Assembly (NCBI GenBank): GCA_950295325.1
Contig: OX485806.1
Location: 40,920,001-40,984,000 of the forward strand
Reading direction: 5' to 3'
Source: Polytrichum commune
Taxonomy: Eukaryota; Streptophyta; Polytrichopsida; Polytrichales; Polytrichaceae
DNA length: 64,000 nt
Made by a program: the position numbers and the translations under genes. Shown here one piece after another: positions 12,195 through 23,192 of this stretch (position 1 is its first letter; each line of letters begins with the position of its first letter). The notes under the pieces are model-generated. The model was not told the origin of the DNA, did not search any database, and saw nothing but the letters and a program-made list of their open reading frames with translations.

Positions 12195-12482
12195 ATACTT
12201 ATACTTGAGTGGTATAGTGGTTAAGTGTGACTTTGAGAACATATACCAAAAACACATGTGTTTAAAAGACATTATACTCAATGCTCATAATATGATACCC
12301 ATTCTAAGCTCAATAATCAACACAATTTGGAAGGGGGGGGGGGGGGAGGAGGTTATATGATAACCAAATGAGCACGAGAATCTTCAACTTGATAATGAAT
12401 AAGCAACTAAGGCTTTGATTTGGATTTGCTAACCATCTTGTACTAATGACATGTTTCATATCCTACAAGAAGTTGGCTAGCT
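12195..12482 (+). repeat. Copy of a ~290-bp dispersed repeat
   Basis: The hallmark strings, in order, are GAGTGGTATAGTGGTTAAG, AGCTCAATAATCAACA, AGAATCTTCAACTTGATAATG, TTTGCTAACCATCTTGTAC and ATGTTTCATATCCTA. The same order is found at 18,718-19,000, about 51,075-51,330, 60,940-61,262 (all + strand), and 53,325-53,610 and 60,520-60,805 (- strand). A poly-G run of about 14 bases interrupts this copy near 12,334-12,347. No coding potential is conserved. Confidence 0.7.
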
Positions 12483-13834
12483 CAGAGAAAATAACCATTC
12501 AAGGCCCATCTACCTCATGTACCAAGCAATGACCTCGACTCTCACCCTAGACTACACACATACTACTACGATATTGGCTCTAATATTGAGTATTGCATAT
12601 GAATATTCTTCAAAGTGATAATGACAAATAGGCACATATCTTCAAATACTAGCGTTCAAGGTATGTATTAAGAATTTCTTAATTACTAGTGTTCAACTTC
12701 TCATCATTGTATACGTTGAAAGCTTAATAATTCACCTATGTAGTTAGAAGTTTTCTAGGCTACATGTTTGATTCTAAGTATGGACTTAAAAAAATACTTG
12801 GAATACCTTCGATTGTGCTCTAAAAAACTACTTATGTAAAAGTAGAATCTCGTTGACAACAATACATCGATTAAACCAATTTCAAGAAGTGAATGCACGC
12901 GACTGCAATTAGATTGCAAACCCGAAATTTCGTGTGTGGTTTTACTACTTAGGAGTTGTCATAAAGAGAGAACAGTGGAGGCAAACGTGTTCTTCTAATA
13001 TAAAATTTGATAATACTCATTATACATGTTATAGAAGATCGTACTAGCTAGACTCTAAAGATTGTGCACCAATAAATACGAGGTACTACGACCCGTCGCC
13101 ATTGACCTCGTAGGTTAACCTTCTTATTAAAGAGGTTGAGTAGAATAAACTTCGAAGTATTGTATTGGTGTAATGAGTCTTAAATGATGTACTACAAGAG
13201 TCCTTGTTTTAGTTTGTGTGTGTTAGTTGAGATTGTTTTTGAAATGTGGTGAAACCACTATTGCGAGAGTTGACTTAGCCTATAAAATGCCAAACTAATT
13301 ATGAATTTCTAGAACTACAACTCCTTCGTAGATAGATTCAAGGTTTGATGACTACACTAATTATCCCAATTAGTGAGGGAGGGTTAATAGTGCGTGTTGG
13401 AAATTAGTGAAGGTGACATTACATTTTTGTACTTTATGCAATTAGTGTCACCAAAAGGTCTTGGAGGCATTGTTCATCCTGACATTATTCACTAAAATTA
13501 TATTCATAGCAGCACTATTCACTATTCATCTTGGTACTAGACATTGATAAACATGTGTTTGCATATAAATTTCAATCACTCTACAAACATCTTAGAAATT
13601 GTGCTAATTTTCTTAGAATGTATGGTAATTGAGCATGTAATCATGAATTTAGTATCACTCAGTAAAAATTTCAACCCTCAATAATTTAGAGACTTGGCAA
13701 ATTGTGTGTGTTTCGGGAATTAGCACCACACACACTAATAGGGATAATCAATGTAACAAGCCTTGTATTTTGTTGGAGATTAATATACACGTGACCAAAG
13801 GACGTAAAATTTGAAAAAATTAAAGTAGGATATC
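12483..13834. other. Intergenic, nothing recognised
   Basis: No gene, RNA or clear repeat could be supported. Confidence 0.4.
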
Positions 13835-14300
13835 TATGGTCACGGTCGGTGGTTTGACACCATGTAGTGATCAAGAGAAATCCACATCAATTTTTGAGAA
13901 TTTTTTTGAAACAAAGTAAGACCACTAAGTGGTAAAACCCACTTTGGTTTACACAAGGTCACCTAAATTAAAAGTGAACACAGGTAGGCATGTTAGAAGA
14001 TGGATGACAAAATGATGTGGAAGTGACATGAAATTCAACATATTCATAAATGGATAATGTTTGATGTTCACTTGGATTTTTCAGCAAGAGAACCCAAATA
14101 AGTTGTCTCGACGGAAATGAGGGTCACCATGTTAGAAGAGAAATCTAGTTTAGTAACCTCCAATTCTCAATGTTGAATTCCATCCTATTTTAAATTTAGA
14201 ATAACTGTCTCTTTGGTTACTAGTCAATTATTTACTCTACATCCCGTTCGAAGTTTACTTTACACTACGTACGGCTATTTGTGCTATTATAGTGATGACC
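13835..14300. mobile_element. Relic of the TTYACAC-end MITE family
   Basis: GGTCACGGTCGGTGG lies near 13,840. A block at 13,900-14,130 matches 10,300-10,740 and 26,950-27,180 (strings GATGGATGACAAAATGA, AATGGATAATGTTTG, AACCCAAATAAGTTGTCTCG). A terminus-like TTTACTTTACACTACG is near 14,250. The borders are eroded. Confidence 0.5.
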
Positions 14301-14691
14301 ATGAGAGGGTTGATTCTCCACTCTTAGTGCTACAATTGCCTTTAACAAGAGGTTGTATTTGTCATGTTTGGTTTTGATGCTTTGTTAAAGGTACCTATCA
14401 TGTGTGAATGTGAAATCAATGATTTAGAATGTGGTTCAATGTTGGAGATTAGTGGCCCAAATTGTTTGAATAGTGCACCTTTTATGCATATGATGTTTGG
14501 TTGTAATTTGACGAGGCATGTGCAAGATAAAAAAGAAACACGGGAGTTTAACTATAAAAAGAACAAATTTAACTATAAACTTGTTCGAAAATCAATCAAT
14601 TTTCAAAGTGCACTCATCATACTAAATTTCCGGGGGTGGTATCATATCATCCAAACACACTAGTTTTGAGTGTTCTTCAATACCATACTAA
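14301..14691. other. Intergenic, unsupported 99-aa frame
   Basis: A frame opens at 14,364, but its composition is that of A-T-rich intergenic DNA and I recognise no domain. I do not call it a gene. Confidence 0.4.
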
Positions 14692-15193
14692 GGGCCACTT
14701 CACACACAAGCCCTTGAGAGCCGTGACCATGAAATTGTGAGAGCCCAAATGAAAGTGTCCAAAGGCCGTCGCAACACACCTCCAAAATCATGTAGTGTGG
14801 TCACGGATCCTCAAGTGTAGTGTGAAGTCCTATGTGACCGGGCCCTCAACCGAATGCTATTTCAATTAATTTCTATTCATACGGGTTCTCACACATGATA
14901 CAATAGAACAAACCAACGGTTGTGAGTGTTTGGAATGCCATGATCTCCCAATTTTGTGTTAGGCCTACCTCCAAGAGGTGGTTTTTGAAAATAGGTCAAG
15001 TGACCACGAAGCACGGTCCATTCGATGCCATGTAGGAATCCATGTGGACTTTACATCCATCTTGCATTCACATACTCAATTGGTCCCTCAAGCGTAGTGT
15101 GAAGCGAACTTGGACCGGCTCCGCCATTTCCACCAATGAGAGTGCTTGAAGTGTAATGGTCATGGGCTGTCAGTCTCGTGTGTGAAGTGGCCC
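14692..15193 (-). mobile_element. MITE, same family as 1,739-2,234
   Basis: Full 502-bp copy in reverse orientation. Ends are GGGCCACTTCACACACAAG and, on the other strand, GGGCCACTTCACACACGAG. The flanks are TAA on both sides (14,689-14,691 and 15,194-15,196). The interior aligns end to end with the reverse of the 1.7-kb copy, for example the strings GCCATGTAGGAATCCATG and TTAGGCCTACCTCCAAGAGG. Confidence 0.85.
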
Positions 15194-15196
15194 TAA

Positions 15197-16317
15197 GTAC
15201 ACCCTAGAGTTAAGAGTTTATTCAATGCTTAATGCTTCTGGTGGCTATCCTGACCCCTTTTCACTGACCAACATATCATGCATAATAAATAATAATACCA
15301 ATAATAATAATAATTATTATTATTATTTTCTCTTGCCGACCGGAAGGGTCAAATCTTTCGGTGGCATGAGTGTGTATGATAAATATTGCAATGTAATGCA
15401 AAACTTAAAGACGGTTTGTCATTGTCAACCCGGATGAGTAGTTGGGGAGAGTATTGGGAATTTCAAGTCTTGTTTTTATAGCTTATTGCATAATCGAGCT
15501 TCCCCATGATTTGCAATGAACGTCTAGTAGTAACGGTAGTACTAAGGTCCATCATTTGTCTAGCATCATTTGGAGTGTCCTTTCCACAACTCCATGATTT
15601 AGAGACAAGTAGGTTCTATTTTTCTATTTCATAATGTAGTTATTAATATTGGAACGTCTCGAGTCTTTCTTCCGATTGGATCATCGGGTTGATATTCACG
15701 TCTACTTTATTGAGGTTCATTGCACTGTGTTACTTTAAGGAATCATCCGTTTTGAAACCATCTCGATGTATTTCTAGTGCCATGAGTCTTTGGGCATCCT
15801 GGAGTTTGAAATCAATTTCATTTCATCGAGGTGCAGGATCACAAATGGACCATGATATTCTAATTTTGAAAGACAAATAAAATCGACGCTAATTACGCTA
15901 AGTCCCAACATGGAGGCAAAGTTCCAACTTGTGAGCCTCGAGTAACTACTAAAATATAGTTAATTATCATTAAAGTGGGATCTTGATTATTTTATGCAAA
16001 AAATATTTGCGGTACTTGTGTTTAGAGTCGGGTCTAGCATTTTGCTCGACCCAACTCGCAGCATGAGTTTCAAGCCTCACCTCCAAAAAGTGTTGCCATG
16101 TAGGCATCCATGTCATAGTTGGGACTTAGGACTTGGGACCTGTGTGAAGTGGTAAGTCCCAACTTCCATGCTCTCAACAATTGAGATTTCACAAATGGGC
16201 CTCAAGTGACTTGGGACCCTGTGTGAACCGGCCCTAAGAGTGTGCCCAAGAGACAAGCGTAGGACCAGACAAATTTTGCTACCATTGGCTAGCCGTCGTT
16301 TTAGATTTATAAAACAA
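15197..16317. other. Intergenic; (AAT)n and an element end
   Basis: An ATT/AAT microsatellite with dyad symmetry is at about 15,285-15,329. Near 16,222-16,235, GTGTGAACCGGCCCTAA is another terminus of the GGGCC-end family, without an identifiable partner. No gene is supported. Confidence 0.45.
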
Positions 16318-16896
16318 GGGACGGTTTACACCATACACCACAAAGTCGGACCATGGAAGATGGCCTTTTTCCATGGTCCAACTTTGATGGTCTAATCTCT
16401 TAAAAACTCAATTTACAAAGCCTTGAGGCCCTTCACTAGGTGTAGACCGAATGGGGACCAAGAGGAATGGCCATGCACCAAAAATTGAATGTGTTGATTT
16501 CTTTAATATATGCCCAAAAAGGGAAATTTTGGAAGAAAATAAAATCAATTTTGACCATTCTCTTGTCTTCTCTTGTCTTCATCTTCTCTTCCCCCCCCCC
16601 CCCAAAAAAAAAATCATTGAAATTTTTATTATAACAAAATCTCTCTACCATGGGCCCTTGCCCTTTTTTTTCATACTAGAGCACCTCTTTTGCCTCTCCC
16701 ACCGCAAAATCCGTTGGACCATGTCAATGAATAATGTAGGCCTTAAATACGTCTTCCGGGAACCTCAAACTTCATGTTCACTCTGCCATTTTCTCCTTGG
16801 TGTAAACCAAAAGTGGTCCCGGAACGAGTTCAACAACCAATCAACGCTCTTATAGTGCCCTGGGACGACTTCGTGGTCCATAGTGTAAATCGGCCC
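16318..16896. mobile_element. MITE with GGGMCGRTTTACAC termini
   Basis: This 579-bp element starts GGGACGGTTTACACCATACA and ends, on the opposite strand, GGGCCGATTTACACTATGGA. Both ends continue into ACCAC and AAGTCG. Flanking triplets CAA and TAA are a possible degraded TAA duplication. A 134-aa frame spans much of it but includes poly-P and poly-K runs produced by homopolymers, so it is not a gene. Confidence 0.7.
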
Positions 16897-18717
16897 TAAA
16901 ATGACGTTCTTGTCTCACCATATATAAGCAACATTTCTCATTGCCCACCAATTATGGTAAAATGGGTCTCTCTCCTTGAAGGGTTTGGTTGGAGGAATAA
17001 GACAACATGCAGTTGGTCAAGGCCTCCAAAGACAAGTATTTTTGGAACATAATTGGTGGAGAAAGAATATATTTGGCTCCAAATGAAGGATCAAATGCCA
17101 GGTATCAAATTCTAAGTTTTTTTTTAGTTTTTTTCCCTAAAAAACTTAATCCTTACCAAACAAACAATACTCACACAAGATTGTATTGTTTAAGATAATT
17201 AGTGTCACATGCATAATAGTGTCACTTACTCTATTATGAGACATGTGTTAGGCTGCTACAATGGTCAACGACTTGATCATTAGTGTAACCTCGTGACGTT
17301 TGGCGTCACTGTGTTTACTAACATCTTGTCATTAGCATTCTCAATAGTGTTATGAGGTCTATATGTCGATTACACAATGGTCAACAAGTTGATCACACCT
17401 ATAAACACATGACCCTTGACATTAATATGTTAAAAAATATAATCTTCCTCTTCCTCTTGCTCACTAAAACGTAAAACTATCATCTTGAGCTCTCAAATGT
17501 GCTACAATACATATCATACCATAAATAATTAAGCCCTTCAAAAAGTTACTCATGTTGACAACTAATGGATGTGGCATTACTCAACTTCTAGGCATCTCGT
17601 TTAGGTATTTTGTCAACAGTGTACGTGGCACTAAATACCATAAATGGTGTTGTCTAAACAAACCTACCCACAATGGTGTTGTTTCTAGCTTGGGTAGAGA
17701 ATTGGTGCCTAGCATTACACTTGTCACATCCATTCATTTGCTGAACATCTGAACCTTGTTTGTCATTTCACATTAGAGAAGAAAGAAAAGAAAGCCAACG
17801 TCGGCCAATCCGACGTGAATTTGAGCTCATTGGCCCTACCCTGCTCAAGAACCCCCTTAGTGCAGGGTGGGGTTTACTACCTACCTGCGATGGGTGGGCT
17901 CTTGTTTGCAAAAAATCAAAAGTGACATTGGATAACCAAACATATTGACAATAACTAGGATTTAAGTGAAAATGGACTTGCCCCAAAGTAACAATGCATC
18001 CATGTGCAATTTTTTTGCGTTGTCGAGGCACGCACACTACAAAAACATCATGTGGGGGAAGGACTAGAAGAATGTGATGTTCAAACTTATATCCTTGGTG
18101 TTTCATATTTACACATAACCTCATAAAAGATCCCTTGCGAGTAACGTTTTCTCCTCCCGGCTAATCGCATGGTTAAATAAGATGATGAACAATAAGATTC
18201 TTTTCTTTTCTTTTCTTTTCTTCCACTTCTAGCATGTGTCCATCTAATACGTCCCATCTTATAGTGGGACGCTACATGCACCACTAGCATACAAGTCCTA
18301 AGGGATCGTCCCACGTTAATAAAAGAACAATGCAATTTTATCACTAGATTTCTAACTTTTCCAGCTACATAGGACAAGTTTGCAGTGATGTAGGCCAATT
18401 GCCTAGGACTACTATGTTTTTAGTGGTGCCTCCATGGAAATGCACACATAGATTGTGATAGAGAATTTCAGTATGGGTTCATCCAACCGTGTTTCATTCA
18501 TTTGTCCATCTTTGTTGCAATTGATACATTGGCATATATCCACACATCATCTCAAGTTCATTTGCAAGTGACATTATATCCCCACAACAAACCGTATGGT
18601 TAAATGAATAAACAACCAATAGAAGGTTGTTTTGTTTTGTGAATCCCCCCTGCTTCTAGTGTCCCCTATCTCAAGAAGGTAGGTAACCCTTATTTGGTTA
18701 CTTTTCTTATTAGGACA
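16897..18717. other. Intergenic, nothing supported
   Basis: No gene. Noted only: a TTTTC pentamer tract at about 18,200-18,220, and CACTACAAAAACAT at 18,038 with a poor inverted partner near 18,414. The latter lacks matching flanking triplets and is not called as a transposon. Confidence 0.4.
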
Positions 18718-19000
18718 CCCGTATTTGAGCGATATGTGGTTTGACATGGCTTCAAGAACATAACTGAAAACTAGACTACGTGCTCAACATATGATAACCA
18801 TTTTAAGCTCAATAGTCAACATAGTCAGGATGACCTATTCGACCATCCCATAAGCATGAGAATCTTCACTTTGATAATGAATTGAGATGTCCATACAAGC
18901 TCCAAAATACGAGGAAATTGGGCTACATTAGAGATTTGGAATTTGCTATTCATGTTTGCCCTATTCACATGTTTCATATCCTACAAGAACTGGGCTAACT
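18718..19000 (+). repeat. Copy of the ~290-bp dispersed repeat
   Basis: Same string order as at 12,195: GTATTTGAGCGATATGTGG, then AGCTCAATAGTCAACATAG, AGAATCTTCACTTTGATAATG and CATGTTTCATATCCTACAAG. Non-coding. Confidence 0.7.
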
Positions 19001-19062
19001 TAGTCAAGGGAAAAAAGAAGAAGAAAAGAGAGTAATAAGTCAATACCCATATACTTAGTACC

Positions 19063-19461
19063 AGAGCCCAACACTGCACTTGGTCGCGCCCACCCATGCC
19101 ACCCCCAGCTGGGGGAGCTTGTGGACCCGGCCCCACCCATGCCCACCCATCAAAAATTCTTACTTTGACATATCCACCCATACACATGACTCCAAATCGA
19201 CTATACCCGTTCATCCTAATGACCCTAAACACGAACAATACAATATACAAAGGATGATGCGTGTTTATTTGCATATGTCACGATTCAAGCGCACGAATAA
19301 TAGGTCATTGACCGTTCGCAACTTTAGCACATTGCATAAGGATCCTAGTTTTTATGTTTCACTGAGGGCAAGCATGCCCACCCATGCATGATGACCCATA
19401 CCCATACCCATACCCATCCAAACCCCATGGGTATGAATATGGGTACCCAATGTTGGGCTCA
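19063..19461. mobile_element. Small Mutator-like element with 10-bp target duplication
   Basis: The 10-mer ACTTAGTACC occurs directly repeated at 19,053-19,062 and 19,462-19,471. Between the copies is a 399-bp segment that begins AGAGCCCAACACTG and ends, on the other strand, TGAGCCCAACATTG. A 9-11 bp duplication is typical of Mutator-like elements (family knowledge). The interior has ACCCAT hexamer repeats near both ends, which lengthen the inverted-repeat character. No transposase frame is present. Confidence 0.75.
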
Positions 19462-19471
19462 ACTTAGTACC

Positions 19472-20939
19472 TTACATCCCGTCTCACATTGGGATCCCTA
19501 TGAGGCCTCCATGGAAAATTGCACACTTGGGATGAGAACCCAAGTTTCAGTTGTGAGTTCATCCAACCATATTCATCCATGTTGCAACTTTTGGCACTAC
19601 CTTAACTGAGTCAATGAGTCCCAGTTGAGGCAGACCAGCTCACATGCTCACCTGCCAAGAGTGGCCTATCGTCCCATCTTTGGATTGTTGGCTAAGCTTC
19701 CTTCCCACACTACCAATCATTTCTTATTTGGTTTTTTATTTGGACGACAAGAAGAAGAAGAAGAAGAAGAATTGTTATCTTTTGTGGAGCTTAAGAATCG
19801 GTTCAACTTCTTCCCTCAAAACTATATTACACACAACTTCTTGGATTCGTTTTGTGGGATCATGTATCACACGACCATAATTCATGTTTACGGGGAGCTC
19901 TCGTACTGTGAAATGTGATTTTTTTGACAAGTAGCTATAAATCAATAGAGTTATTTTAGAAAAAAAATTGCAGCGTGTTTTCTTTTTAAAGTGACCATTG
20001 TGTGGTTGCTTAGCAATGTTATGTTGGTGACCTGTAGGCACCGAAATGTAGTATTACGGTCGTTTATGTTGTTCACACCCTAACCCAACCCTTGGATGCT
20101 TTTAGCACATACATGTTGATCGTGTATTCATACTTTATATTGGATGATATGATAACATTACCAACCCTTACATTCACAGCCATATCTACCGGACACGTGT
20201 GGTGGCTTCTTGCAAGTGTGCCTCCTCCCCTCCCCCCCCCCCCAATTTGCATGACATTTGTTGAGATTCCTAGTAAATCAAAGCTTGAAAATTCCCACAT
20301 GTCAGTTGAGTGTGTTATACTGAACAATACTCTTGTTGAGTATTGTTCATTTGTAAGGGAGCCCCAACATAAAAGGGGCATTATTCCCAAGCCCAAGTGT
20401 AAGAGCAAATTGTTGAGTAATGTAATGATGAAAATCTTCATCAAACTTTTTCTAGCTTACTTTGTGTCCATGTGTTATGACGAATAACTTTGCAAGACAA
20501 CAAACTATCACAATCTACCCAAAATTCATGCCACAATCTATAAAATATCGAATGTATGAGACATCCATGTCAAGGTGACAAAACATATAGGGATTAACCC
20601 TTGAATGTTTTTGGACCCTCGTCGGGCCCTCTCATACATATGGTATTTTGTGCATTGTCAAATTGAATATTGATTGTGATAAGACCTTTTGGTAGATAAT
20701 GATAGTTTGTTGTATTGCAAGGTTATTCTTCTTAACATCCACCCAAAGTAACTTGAAAAGATACACAATTTGTACAAACATGCAAAAAGCATTTTGAGGT
20801 TAATAGACTAGGGGCCTCAATGTGCGACTTGTATAAGGTATGTGGGCCTACTGCGGACACTTCCAATTCTACATGTACTTTAGGTTGTTGGATGGGATCA
20901 CAAATTGTCTCGTATCGTTAGCGGTTGTGAAATCATGAA
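19472..20939. other. Intergenic, simple repeats
   Basis: A GAA tract is at about 19,750-19,770 and a poly-C run at about 20,233-20,243. A perfect 12-bp hairpin (TGAACAATACTC with a 5-base loop) is at 20,321-20,349. Frames of 123-131 aa run antisense to each other through the poly-C run and show no protein features. Confidence 0.4.
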
Positions 20940-21165
20940 GATTGTTATTCCAAGTGTCAAAATTGTAGTCGAGATGCAAAAGTGATAAGAGGTCAAGGTG
21001 AAGGTCATTCTCTCTCCTTAAACAATCATACAGGTTGTGCCAATTGTTTTCGATATTGAACCTAGAGTAATGTTTTTACTTTGAAAACGTAGTCCAATCT
21101 CATCATACAAGTGTATTTTCAATGACTGTTCTTAACTACAAGCCTTACCATATGACACTAAATAC
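20940..21165 (+). repeat. Copy of a ~220-bp dispersed repeat
   Basis: The strings GAGATGCAAAAGTGATAAGAGG, TTGAACCTAGAGTAATG and AAGCCTTACCATATG occur in the same order at 26,345-26,555 and 61,985-62,195. The three copies are all on the + strand and diverged. The class is unknown. Confidence 0.65.
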
Positions 21166-21707
21166 AATTTTTTGGTGTAGTACTTGATGAAAGCCACGTG
21201 TGTGTGGGACCCCTCATTAAAACCCCCCTCTATACAAAATTCTCATGAACAAAAAAAATAAACTACCCATACAAATTAAAGACTACATAAAAGTCTCATG
21301 TATGTATACGGAAATTTTGGACTCCTATATTAGCAGTTTGCCTTCTTTGTGCATACACAATATACACAAAGAATAAAATATACATAGTATATGGCAATTT
21401 GTGCAACCTACACATAGGCTTTTCAAATAGGGAAATTGACATTGTTGGGCCAACGCCACTAAATACCACACACGATGCAATATTCTTTACTAACATAGTG
21501 ATTAGAAAACAAATGACTTGTTGCTTCATTTCCACAAACCCAAGACCTTCACGTAAAACATATTACCCTTAATTGGGCCTTTTGGAAGGATTTTGTAGTC
21601 CCAAGTATTTCTTTAAAAGTGTATTGGAGTTGTTATGAATATGTTATACGGAAACTCATTTTGAAGAGGATTGTGAGCTATTGTCATTGATGCAACCGCC
21701 CCGCAAA
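21166..21707. other. Intergenic, nothing recognised
   Basis: No gene or repeat could be supported. Confidence 0.4.
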
Positions 21708-22062
21708 GCCCTGGGCTAGATCACATCTTCATTCAGCTGGGCCCCACCCCTCCCCTGCCTCCGTCACTACCATGTCATCATGTCCGCACCTGCGTGGGAA
21801 CTCGTTCCCATTGGGAACCAATGTGACAATACCCGGTCAAAACTACAAATACTAAAGTTGACATCACTTTCATTATTCCCAAGTTAATTGATGGAGTTCC
21901 TTCACATGCCAAAAGGAGCTTAGTGGCTTCGGTGACTGGGTATTGTCACATTGGTTCCCAACAAGAAGGAGTTCCCACACAAGTGCAACCATGAAGACTG
22001 GGCAGTGAAGGAAGCGTGGGAGGGGCAGGCCCAATGGAATGAAGATATGATCTAGCCCGGGG
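21708..22062. mobile_element. Foldback MITE, arms about 130 bp
   Basis: The left arm is 21,708-21,839 and the right arm 21,932-22,062. They are inverted repeats beginning CCCTGGGCTAGATCA and CCCCGGGCTAGATCA and ending at ACCGGGTATTGTCACATTGG-like sequence. The loop is about 92 bp. A sibling is at 39,736-40,090. Flanking decamers CCCCGCAAAG and CCCTGCACGA are only partly alike, so the target duplication is degraded. Mutator-like by analogy with the sibling. Confidence 0.8.
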
Positions 22063-22887
22063 CCCTGCACGAGCCCTAAATAGTTGAATAATATTATGAG
22101 GTAAGAGATATGACATCTACAACTTAACCCCCAAAAGCATGGGGGTTTTAGCTTGGATCAAAGATGTATTATAACCTAGAGACCTCGTTTAGGGTTTACA
22201 TACAAGAGGATATTTCATAGAGTTAATTTAGATCGCATCTGTATGGTTGGAATAAAGATCAATATTCTCGATCTTCACCAAAAAGAATTTAAAAGTAAAG
22301 CTTATTCATAGAATCATAGTAATTCCAAGATGAATAAACGTCACTCGATCTATTTGACGATGAATTAAAAGTACAAAGTTCACAACTTGGTGGAACAAGT
22401 AAAAAAATGTTCTCGTCACTGACCTTGTTACTTCTACCAAATACCAAATTTTGTAACAAGTTTGTGAGCAATTCCAACCACTTCAAGGTCCATATCCTAG
22501 AGTTGTTAATAGAGACATTCAATCAATTTGCTCTAAATGACATGGAGCTATACTAGCTCAAAATGGAAGAAAAGAGATAAAAGTAAAAATAAGGTTCGCC
22601 TTGAGAAAAGTATCTATGGAAACATGCTTGCAACAACTTTTTGGCATTTTAGGCATTTAGGGGTTAACATCATCAAAGGAAGGGATTGAGTTCCCCTATT
22701 GTTTATACTAGCCCCCCCTCCTTTAAAGACATAACATAGCATTGACCATGCACCACTTAACATGACTATATTCTTTTTGAATCCAACGACATGGTAGTTT
22801 TGAAGATCACGGCGATCGTTGTTTCAACAATATTAGCCCAAGCCATCCAAATGCATTAGCCTGAGTATTCACCCACCACTTAATTAA
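22063..22887. other. Intergenic, nothing recognised
   Basis: No gene or repeat could be supported. Confidence 0.4.
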
Positions 22888-23039
22888 GTCATAACATTAT
22901 TCAAATCCATAACAATGTTCTGTGGGACTGGCAGTAGTCCACATAATACTCCTCACATTCAGACTGAATTCGAGGAATATTCCATGGAATACTGCCAATC
23001 CCACATAACATTGTCATGGGTCTGAATAATGTTATGGTC
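22888..23039. repeat. Long hairpin (inverted repeat, arms about 47 bp)
   Basis: The left arm begins CATAACATTATTCAAATCC and continues to GGGACTGGCAGTA. The right arm is its reverse complement with few mismatches. The loop is about 55 bp and itself contains GAATTCGAGGAATATTCC-type partial symmetry. A third isolated copy of the outer 14 bases lies at 24,523-24,536. It could be a tiny foldback transposon or a hairpin RNA source; I cannot tell. Confidence 0.6.
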
Positions 23040-23192
23040 ATATCTGCCAAAGTTTTATCCATGTGTGGGCGGAGAGAAGAGGACAAGTGCCATGGCATAC
23101 CCAACTCCAAGGCTCCAAATTCAACTTGTCAATTTAGAGCTACACATGTCTCATATAGATGTACATAGAATTGCGTTGGCACAAATTGAGGA

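Noticed and set aside
12200-12225. tRNA A-box-like string (GGTATAGTGGTTAAG) as a second SINE
   Set aside because: No B box follows at the right distance, and the other copies of this repeat do not keep the string.
16451-16855. 134-aa frame
   Set aside because: It lies within a MITE; its residues include poly-P and poly-K runs made by C and A homopolymers, and it starts at a non-conserved site.
18038-18425. Second CACTA transposon (CACTACAAAAACAT ... ATGTTTTTAGTG)
   Set aside because: The termini match imperfectly and the flanking triplets (GCA, GTG) differ.
20321-20349. Perfect 12-bp hairpin as a terminator or RNA signal
   Set aside because: It is isolated, short and in eukaryotic intergenic DNA; no gene is adjacent.
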